A stretch of 5,575 bases of DNA from Deltaproteobacteria bacterium (GTDB lineage Bacteria > Desulfobacterota > Desulfuromonadia > Desulfuromonadales > JAAYDE01). Where the stretch lies: positions 1 through 5,575 of the forward strand of contig JAFPZV010000134.1 of assembly GCA_017417085.1 (NCBI GenBank), in the 5' to 3' direction. Positions within the stretch are counted from its first letter, which is position 1; every line of letters starts with the position of its first letter. A program made the translations under genes and the position numbers. A model generated the notes under the pieces. The model was not told where the DNA came from, did not search any database, and was given only the letters and a program-made list of their open reading frames with translations. Of the stretch, positions 1 through 5,575 are shown one piece after another.

Positions 1-2475
1 CTGATCCCACGAGAGGTTCAGCAGCCAGGCCGCCTCCGGAAATGGGCTGCCGCGCCGGATGGTCAGCAGCAGGGCTTCCTCTGTGCAGGAGGCATCCACC
101 ACATGGGATCGCAGTTCCATCGGCTCGTGACGGTCGGGGCGTTCCCCCCAGATTTCGGAAGCGGCCAGAAAACTGGCAATGCGTTCCTCAAGCTGCGTCC
201 TGTCTTCACCGTTCAGGGCTATCCGGTAGCAGCTGGATTCGACGCTTTCTGCGGGAGAAAGCGTTCCCGGCGGAATTCGTACCGCCTCGCTCACAGCTAT
301 TCCCTCGGGCAACTCCCGATTGAGCGCTTCTTCGACTGCGGAAGGAGCAAGGGACTCGTTCAGTTCCATATCGACAATCTCGGCAAGACTTTCCACGCCC
401 AGGGGCAGGGCGTCGCCGAACGCGATGCGCGGCGCGGGATGAAAGCCCTCGGAAAAGCGCACCGGGATCCGCGCGCGGCGCACGGCGCGATGGACCACGC
501 TCATCATCTCAAGATGCCCTAAAAAACGGGTCTTGCCGGTTTTGGCCAGGCGCATCCGCACGATGACGCGCTCCTGCAGGGGCGATGCCGTCTTCATGTT
601 TGCCGGCGTCGGAATTGTGTCGGCGGACGGCGCCTGCGCATCCCCGGAAACGATGCGGGGGGCGATCTCCTGAAAATCACAGACGCCGCAGTTGCTGCAG
701 TGGCCGCCGCGGCAGTCGGGCGTGATTTCTCCGGCAAGCGCCTTGTTCCATTCACGCGCCAAAAAGGCCTTTTCCAGTCCGGAATCAATATGATCCCAGG
801 GCAGAACTTCATCCAGGTCCCGTTTGCGCAGATACCAATGCGGGTCAAGGCCATTGGCGGCAAAGGCTTCCATCCAGGTATCAAAACGGAAATGTTCTCC
901 CCAGGCGTCGAAGCGGCAGCTGTGCTCGACCGCCCAGCGCAGCACCCGTCCCAGGCGCCGGTCTCCGCGGGAGAAGACGCCTTCCAGAAAGGAGGTGCGG
1001 GCATCGTGGTATTTGAAACGCAGCTTTTTGCGGCGCAAACTGTCCTTCAGGAAGTTCTGGCGTTCCTCAATGGCTTCCTGATGGAGCTGTGAACACCATT
1101 GAAAGGGTGTATGCGCTTTGGGCACGAAACTCGAAACGGCAACATGCACATCCGCGCCCCCCGGGGGTCCCTTGCCACAGCGTTTGACCCTGGCGGCCAG
1201 TTCGACCAGCCCCTCCAGATCTTCGGCAGTTTCCGTGGGCAGGCCGAGCATGAAGTAGAGCTTGATCAGGCGCCAGCCAAGTTCGAAGGCCGTGCGGCAT
1301 TCCGCCAGCAGATCCGCTTCGCTGATTCCCTTGTTGATAACGCGCCGCATCCGTTCGGTACTGGCTTCCGGAGCCAGCGTCAGGCCGGTTTTGCGGATTT
1401 TGCGCAGCTCGTCCAGCATGGCGGTGCTGAGAGAGCCCACCCGCAGGCTGGGCAGCGATACCGCAATGCGCTGCTCGTCCAGCGTTTTGACCAGGGAGGT
1501 GAGCAGGGGCTCGATGCTGCTGTAGTCGCCGGCCGACAGCGACAGAAGCGACACGTCTTCGAAGCCGCTGCGCTCAAGCGCCTCGAACAGGATGCTGGAG
1601 ATGGTCTCCATGCGACGTTCCCGCACCGGGCGGTAGATGAAGCCCGCCTGGCAAAAACGGCAGCCCCGCGTGCAGCCGCGGCAGATTTCCACCGCTACCC
1701 GGTTGTGAATGGTCTGCATGAAGGGAATGATGGGTGTGGTAGGGTAGGGCGCGCCGTCCAGATCGGCGACAAAACGCCGGCGCACCCTGGTCTTTCCTCC
1801 CTCGCGTGCTTCGATGGCGGCCAGGCGTCCGTCCTCCTGGTAGATCGGCGTGAAATGGCCGGGCACATAGACGCCCTCAATCGTTGCCAGCCGTTTCAGC
1901 AACTCCTCCCTGGGCTCGTGTGCCCGTTTCGATTCGCGCAGCGCGGCGCACAGCTCCACGAGCACCTCTTCACCGTCGCCGAGAACCACCGCATCCAGAA
2001 AATCGGCCAGCGGCTCCGGGTTGTACGCACAGGGGCCGCCAGCGATGACGAGCGGCGCATCTTCCCCCCGCTGTGCGCTTTCCAGCGCGATGCCGCCCAG
2101 ACGCAGCAGGTTGAGCACGTTGCTGTAGCTCATCTCATACTGCAGGGTAAAACCGACGATGTCGAAACGTGAAAGCGGGGTTTCCGATTCCAGCGAAGCC
2201 AGCGGCAGCCGGCGTTTTTCCAGCTGTTGCTCCAGATCCGGCCAGGGCGCGTAGACTCTTTCCGCCGCAATCCAGGGTTCCCGGTTGAGGCATTCGTAGA
2301 GGATGGCCAGGCCGATGTTGCTCATGCCCACCTCGTAGACGTCCGGAAAAACCAGCGCCACACTTATGTCCACCTTCGCGCGGTCCTTGCGCACAGCGCC
2401 ATATTCACCGCCCAGGTAACGTGAAGGCCGCTCCACCAGCGGCAAAATATCGCAAAGCGTATCGTTCATCGGCAT
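1..2475 (-). CDS. Cobalamin-binding-like radical SAM protein fused to a DUF2344 domain (3' end outside the window)
   Basis: The open frame gives 825 residues with no stop before the window edge, so the C-terminus is missing. Residues about 35-175 form the N-terminal B12-binding-like domain typical of the TIGR03960 family, with FPDVYEVGMSNIG (43-55), GGPCAYNPEP (146-155) and GDGEE (166-170). I do not see the classical DxHxxG cobalamin-ligand motif. The radical SAM core starts with EICRGCTRGCRFCQAG; Cys268, Cys272 and Cys275 form the CxxxCxxC motif that binds the 4Fe-4S cluster. A second cysteine group, CRGGHCSNCGVC (588-599), may hold another metal cluster. From about 637 the sequence turns into the radical-SAM-linked DUF2344/TIGR03936 domain (TGKTRFLGHLE at 646-656, RFSEGFHPAPRIAFG at 673-687). 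These two parts occur as separate adjacent genes or as one fused gene; here they are fused. The start is ATG 2475, or the in-frame ATG at 2469. Ribosome binding is weak: AAGGA lies 16 bases upstream. The family reaction is unknown to me. Family assignment is firm; function is open. Confidence 0.93.
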   Translation of the reverse strand, partial: MPMNDTLCDILPLVERPSRYLGGEYGAVRKDRAKVDISVALVFPDVYEVGMSNIGLAILYECLNREPWIAAERVYAPWPDLEQQLEKRRLPLASLESETPLSRFDIVGFTLQYEMSYSNVLNLLRLGGIALESAQRGEDAPLVIAGGPCAYNPEPLADFLDAVVLGDGEEVLVELCAALRESKRAHEPREELLKRLATIEGVYVPGHFTPIYQEDGRLAAIEAREGGKTRVRRRFVADLDGAPYPTTPIIPFMQTIHNRVAVEICRGCTRGCRFCQAGFIYRPVRERRMETISSILFEALERSGFEDVSLLSLSAGDYSSIEPLLTSLVKTLDEQRIAVSLPSLRVGSLSTAMLDELRKIRKTGLTLAPEASTERMRRVINKGISEADLLAECRTAFELGWRLIKLYFMLGLPTETAEDLEGLVELAARVKRCGKGPPGGADVHVAVSSFVPKAHTPFQWCSQLHQEAIEERQNFLKDSLRRKKLRFKYHDARTSFLEGVFSRGDRRLGRVLRWAVEHSCRFDAWGEHFRFDTWMEAFAANGLDPHWYLRKRDLDEVLPWDHIDSGLEKAFLAREWNKALAGEITPDCRGGHCSNCGVCDFQEIAPRIVSGDAQAPSADTIPTPANMKTASPLQERVIVRMRLAKTGKTRFLGHLEMMSVVHRAVRRARIPVRFSEGFHPAPRIAFGDALPLGVESLAEIVDMELNESLAPSAVEEALNRELPEGIAVSEAVRIPPGTLSPAESVESSCYRIALNGEDRTQLEERIASFLAASEIWGERPDRHEPMELRSHVVDASCTEEALLLTIRRGSPFPEAAWLLNLSWDQ

Positions 2476-2536
2476 AATGCTGTCAAAATCGTCCTTGTTG
2501 AAAAGATGGGAAAAAATTCATAAATGAAGGAAAGCT
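2476..2536 (-). other. Gap between truA and the radical SAM gene
   Basis: These 61 bases are AT-rich compared with the genes on either side. They hold the AAGGA that probably serves the radical SAM gene and a small palindrome (TTCAT-AA-ATGAA at 2517-2528) followed on the minus strand by six T residues. The stem is too short and AT-rich to be a convincing terminator. The gene is therefore most likely read through from truA. No separate promoter is clear. Confidence 0.45.
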
Positions 2537-3268
2537 TCAATAATACACTTCCATCAGGCACAGTCCCTGCGGCGGAGCACAGAGGCGCCGCTGCGGCGTT
2601 TCGCCGTGCAGACGCCGGTCCAGCTCTTCGCAGGTGGCGCGTCCGCGTCCGATGTCCACCAGAGCGCCCACCATCAGCCGCACCATGCCCCGCAGAAAAC
2701 CGCTGCCGCGCACGTCAATGAGGATCCGCTCCCCGTTTTCCGTCAAGGTCATGGAAAAGATCTCGCGCACCGTGGTGCGCGCGGCGCATCCCGCTATCCG
2801 AAACTGCGCGAAGTCATGTATGCCGGTAAGCTGCCGCGCGGCATGGCGCATCGCCTCCAGATCCAGCGGCGGGCGCAGCCACCAGCTGAAAGGCGCCTCC
2901 AGCGGGGAGCGTACCGGCGCGCACCACAGCGTGTACCGGTAATGCTTGCCCCTGGCATCGAAACGGGCATGGAATCCTGACGGCATTTCGAAAGCGTCCT
3001 GCACGGCAATATCTTCCGGCAGCAGGCGGTTTACGCCCTCCCGGAAAGCGGTGAGGGGTAGATCAAGCGGCGTCTGAAAATGCGCCGCCATGCAGCGGGC
3101 ATGCACGCCCGCGTCGGTGCGTCCGGCGGCAATCAGGCGTACCGGGTGGCCGGTCAGCCGCTCCAGCACACGTTCCACTTCTCCCTGGACCGAAAGCCCT
3201 TCGGCCTGGATCTGCCAGCCCACATAACGGGCGCCGTGATAGGCAATGTGGAGCTTGATGGTTCTCAT
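2537..3268 (-). CDS. truA: tRNA pseudouridine(38-40) synthase TruA
   Basis: TruA converts uridines at positions 38, 39 and 40 of the tRNA anticodon arm to pseudouridine in the cytoplasm, which helps keep the reading frame. The 243-residue product is complete and near the short end of the usual 240-270 range. The family hallmarks appear in order: the N-terminal AYHGARYVGWQIQ (9-21), the catalytic loop AGRTDAGVHA (48-57) with Asp52 as nucleophile, HARFDARGKHYRY (100-112), GIHDFAQF (149-156), TVREI (166-170), GSGFLRGMVR (188-197), and a C-terminal PPQGLCLMEVYY. The start is ATG 3268, with a strong GGAGGA seven bases upstream that overlaps the last codons of ecfT. The gene begins four bases after the ecfT stop, so the two are almost certainly co-transcribed and probably translationally coupled. 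No key residue is missing. The radical SAM gene follows after 61 bases. Confidence 0.97.
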   Translation of the reverse strand: MRTIKLHIAYHGARYVGWQIQAEGLSVQGEVERVLERLTGHPVRLIAAGRTDAGVHARCMAAHFQTPLDLPLTAFREGVNRLLPEDIAVQDAFEMPSGFHARFDARGKHYRYTLWCAPVRSPLEAPFSWWLRPPLDLEAMRHAARQLTGIHDFAQFRIAGCAARTTVREIFSMTLTENGERILIDVRGSGFLRGMVRLMVGALVDIGRGRATCEELDRRLHGETPQRRLCAPPQGLCLMEVYY

Positions 3269-3272
3269 GGCC

Positions 3273-4064
3273 TTATCCTCCGGAAAAGCCCTGCAGCATC
3301 AGGACAAACGCCGGCAGCAGAAGTCCAAGGACGGCGACCGGAAGGTTCCAGCGGTTGGAGGCAAACGGCGGCAGAGAAACATTCTCCAGCTGCAGACGCC
3401 CCTGCGCGTAGGCCTGGGCCAGTTCGTCCGCGCGGGTGACCAGCCGTTGCAGCAGCAACGGAAGCGCCCAGCGCAGCAGCTCGATTCGTCCCATGAGCGG
3501 TCCCTGAGCTTTTGTGGGCGGACGGTTTTTCGTCACTTCCTGGATCTCGTTTTTAAGAAGAGGGATAAAGTCCAGCACCAGTTTCAGCAGAAAGGCATAA
3601 CGTCGGATCGGTACCCCCAGACGGGCAAGCGGTTTGGCCAGCGTCGTCAGGGCTGCGACCAGCTGCGCCGGAGGCGTCACGAAGGTCATGAGTGATGAAA
3701 AGGTCACGGCCAGTGCCAGCCGTCCGCAGACCAGGAAGCCCTGCAGCAATCCGTCCCGCGAAAGCCAGGGGATGCCGCCCAGTGTGTGCCCGGGTGTCAG
3801 CAGCGTATGCAGAAGCAGCGTGCAGAGCAGCAGCCAGCGCAAGGCCCATATTCCCCGCCACCAGCGGCGCAGGGGAATGTGTCCCAACGCCAGCCCTCCC
3901 AGGGCGATCGCAGCCAGGGCGCCCAGTTGCAGGGCCCTGGATGCGGCAAAGGAAACCATCACCAAAAACGCCAGAACCACCAGTTTGACGCGCGCGTCAA
4001 GCCGGTGCAGAAACGAGTCGCCCTGCAGGTAACATCCAAAGGTGAAGTCGTCGAAGAAACTCAT
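3273..4064 (-). CDS. ecfT: Energy-coupling factor (ECF) transporter transmembrane subunit EcfT / CbiQ family
   Basis: EcfT is the membrane scaffold of ECF vitamin and metal importers; it links a substrate-binding S component to two ATPases. The 263-residue product starts with the family signature around [19 protein letters not shown] (about 10-28). Hydrophobic segments follow at about 28-43, 47-61, 74-90 and 105-128, with a final one at about 243-258. The long amphipathic stretch at about 165-230 corresponds to the coupling helices. Oddly, the two Ala-Arg-Gly/Ser coupling signatures expected there are not seen; the nearest matches are KAQG (185-188) and YAQG (219-222). No ATPase or S-component gene is in the window, so the substrate cannot be named. 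ATG 4064 is chosen because the length before the signature looks typical. A TTG at 4073, three codons upstream, is a real alternative: it has AGGGA nine bases before it, while the ATG has no good ribosome site. The stop lies four bases before truA, echoing the Firmicute ecfT-truA order. Confidence 0.9.
   Translation of the reverse strand: MSFFDDFTFGCYLQGDSFLHRLDARVKLVVLAFLVMVSFAASRALQLGALAAIALGGLALGHIPLRRWWRGIWALRWLLLCTLLLHTLLTPGHTLGGIPWLSRDGLLQGFLVCGRLALAVTFSSLMTFVTPPAQLVAALTTLAKPLARLGVPIRRYAFLLKLVLDFIPLLKNEIQEVTKNRPPTKAQGPLMGRIELLRWALPLLLQRLVTRADELAQAYAQGRLQLENVSLPPFASNRWNLPVAVLGLLLPAFVLMLQGFSGG
3276..3281 (-). promoter_or_regulatory. Shine-Dalgarno site of truA inside the end of ecfT
   Basis: The minus strand reads GGAGGA here, seven bases before the truA ATG. 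It is formed by the last two glycine codons of ecfT, so ribosomes finishing ecfT end on the truA start site. This supports translational coupling of the two genes. Confidence 0.8.
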
Positions 4065-4074
4065 GGGATACAAA

Positions 4075-4088
4075 CAGGGCAGTCCCTG
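4075..4088 (-). promoter_or_regulatory. Hairpin that can mask the ecfT ribosome binding site
   Basis: The minus strand reads CAGGG-ACTG-CCCTG, a perfect 5-bp GC-rich stem with a 4-base loop. Its left arm supplies the AGGGA that lies nine bases before the TTG 4073 start, and is the only purine-rich element near the ecfT start. Folding would hide that site, so the hairpin may damp ecfT translation. The palindrome TGTATACA (4087-4094) adjoins it. The sequence is clear; the regulatory role is inference. Confidence 0.4.
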
Positions 4089-4106
4089 TATACAAAAAAC
4101 GTTAAG

Positions 4107-4119
4107 TGCACATCGTGCA
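4107..4119. repeat. Palindrome TGCAC-ATC-GTGCA, possible operator
   Basis: A perfect 5-bp inverted repeat with a 3-base centre lies about 45 bases before the ecfT start. It has the size of a small dimeric regulator site, but I do not recognise the protein that would bind it. It could equally fold as a small hairpin in the ecfT leader. Confidence 0.35.
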
Positions 4120-4156
4120 AAGGAATATGCAATGCCGGAGATTTTTTCAAGCGCAG

Positions 4157-4187
4157 AAAAGGCCGCCCGTTTCCCTGATGGCCTTTT
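4157..4187. terminator. Terminator- or attenuator-like hairpin
   Basis: AAAAGGCC (4157-4164) pairs perfectly with GGCCTTTT (4180-4187) around a 15-base loop. T-rich bases follow on the plus strand (TTTTGTTT); on the minus strand only the four T of the stem are present. The stem has just four GC pairs, so it is weak. No gene ends here. If it works, the likeliest role is attenuation in the ecfT leader on the minus strand. Confidence 0.25.
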
Positions 4188-4206
4188 GTTTCCCAGCGAG
4201 AAAAAA

Positions 4207-4236
4207 TTGTCCTGCAGCCGCGGGAACTGTTATATA
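4207..4236 (+). promoter_or_regulatory. Candidate promoter for prfC
   Basis: TTGTCC (4207-4212) resembles a -35 element and is separated by 18 bases from TATATA (4231-4236). A TG one base upstream of the hexamer makes an extended -10 (TGTTATATA). Transcription would start near 4243 and leave a leader of about 120 bases. This is the best sigma-70-like match I find in the intergenic region. Confidence 0.4.
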
Positions 4237-4260
4237 AAAATTTTCAACTTTGCAGGACAG
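4231..4260 (-). promoter_or_regulatory. Candidate promoter for the ecfT-truA-radical SAM operon
   Basis: On the minus strand CTGTCC (4260-4255) precedes the same TATATA hexamer (4236-4231) by 18 bases. It mirrors the prfC promoter candidate and shares its -10. It lacks the extended TG, so it is the weaker reading. Transcription would start near 4224, giving ecfT a leader of about 150 bases that contains the three hairpins at 4157-4187, 4107-4119 and 4075-4088. A weaker alternative on this strand uses TTGAAA at 4150-4145. Confidence 0.28.
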
Positions 4261-4306
4261 TTTTTGGGAAAAGCGGGAACACATCCTTCCCGGGTTGGCC
4301 ATTTCT

Positions 4307-4319
4307 TGAAAGGCTTTCA
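4307..4319. repeat. Palindrome TGAAAG-G-CTTTCA in the prfC leader
   Basis: A perfect 6-bp inverted repeat around one central base lies about 45 bases before the prfC start. It may be a protein site; a one-base loop makes a stable RNA hairpin unlikely. A -10-like TAAAAT (4322-4327) follows but has no well-spaced -35. Confidence 0.25.
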
Positions 4320-4349
4320 TTTAAAATCCAATCTTCGGATATCTTTGGC

Positions 4350-4357
4350 GGAAGAGG
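4350..4357 (+). promoter_or_regulatory. Shine-Dalgarno site of prfC
   Basis: GGAAGAGG ends five bases before GTG 4363. It is the main reason for choosing this GTG over the in-frame TTG at 4345, which has no purine-rich site upstream. Confidence 0.7.
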
Positions 4358-4362
4358 TAACT

Positions 4363-5575
<1,213 letters not shown>

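Larger units (their letters stand above)
4202..4265. repeat. Near-perfect 15-bp inverted repeat around TTATATAA
   Basis: The left arm AAAAATTGTCCTGCA (4202-4216) and right arm TGCAGGACAGTTTTT (4251-4265) match as reverse complements at 14 of 15 positions; the exception (T4207/G4260) would be a G-U pair in RNA. The 34-base spacer is centred at 4233.5, exactly the centre of the palindrome TTATATAA (4230-4237). The symmetry about a TATATA core suggests a two-way promoter with operator-like arms. A long-loop hairpin or a small mobile remnant are alternatives, though no target duplication is seen. Confidence 0.6.
4132..4362 (+). other. Open frame continuous with prfC, with its own ATG and ribosome site
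   Basis: Starting from ATG 4132, 77 codons run without a stop straight into prfC in the same frame. AAAGGA (4119-4124) lies seven bases before this ATG, which is good spacing. The encoded stretch ([17 protein letters not shown]...) resembles no RF3 segment known to me and looks like translated non-coding DNA rich in Lys, Phe and Ser. The same bases hold the inverted repeat and promoter candidates. I therefore treat it as a leader rather than coding sequence. An automatic caller could nevertheless pick 4132 as the prfC start. Confidence 0.3.

Noticed and set aside
1099..2172. Plus-strand open frame of 357 codons
   Set aside because: It lies wholly antisense to the radical SAM core, whose motifs are unmistakable. 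Its product is rich in Gln, His, Arg and Ala, as is usual for shadow frames in GC-rich genes.
2517..2528. Possible terminator between truA and the radical SAM gene
   Set aside because: The TTCAT/ATGAA stem has only one GC pair and a two-base loop. The T run after it is not enough for termination.
4065..4224. Cobalamin or other known riboswitch before ecfT
   Set aside because: I looked for B12-box-like and other familiar conserved blocks and found none. Only generic hairpins are present.
4202..4265. Small transposable element (MITE) bounded by the 15-bp repeats
   Set aside because: There is no duplicated target sequence on the flanks and no second copy in the window. The exact centring on TATATA favours a promoter or regulator site.
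4220..4280. Direct repeat GCGGGAAC at 4220-4227 and 4273-4280
   Set aside because: Two 8-base copies 53 bases apart, with no further copies and no link to a recognised site, could easily arise by chance.

Overview
The window is compact, GC-rich bacterial chromosome. Four genes fill almost all of it, arranged as two divergent transcription units. Reading right to left on the minus strand are an EcfT-type transporter membrane subunit, the tRNA pseudouridine synthase TruA, and a large cobalamin-binding-like radical SAM protein whose 3' end lies outside the window. Reading rightward is prfC (release factor RF3), cut off by the window end after about 404 codons. I see no rRNA, tRNA, CRISPR array, transposase or phage gene.

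Organism: RF3, a long radical SAM protein carrying a C-terminal DUF2344 domain, and the high GC content suggest a Gram-negative bacterium. Something near the Desulfuromonadales or other former Deltaproteobacteria fits best. This is inference from gene content; there is no marker RNA to settle it.

Layout: 1-2475 minus, radical SAM/DUF2344 protein; 2476-2536, short gap; 2537-3268 minus, truA; 4-base gap; 3273-4064 minus, ecfT; 4065-4362, divergent regulatory region; 4363-5575 plus, prfC. The ecfT-truA pair keeps part of the order familiar from Firmicutes (ecfA-ecfA'-ecfT-truA), but no ATPase gene is present here. TruA modifies tRNA and RF3 recycles release factors, so the area has a translation theme. 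The radical SAM protein has no established function; its place behind truA only hints at RNA-related work.

The least ordinary part is the 298-base region between ecfT and prfC. It holds a nearly perfect 15-bp inverted repeat centred exactly on a palindromic TTATATAA, which can be read as a two-way promoter. It also holds several smaller palindromes and a hairpin that could hide the ecfT ribosome binding site. The prfC frame stays open upstream through the whole region, with a second credible ribosome binding site and ATG at 4132. The second notable point is that EcfT appears to lack the two Ala-Arg-Gly/Ser coupling signatures, with Gln found in the likely positions. I found no clear evidence of a wholly new multi-gene system.
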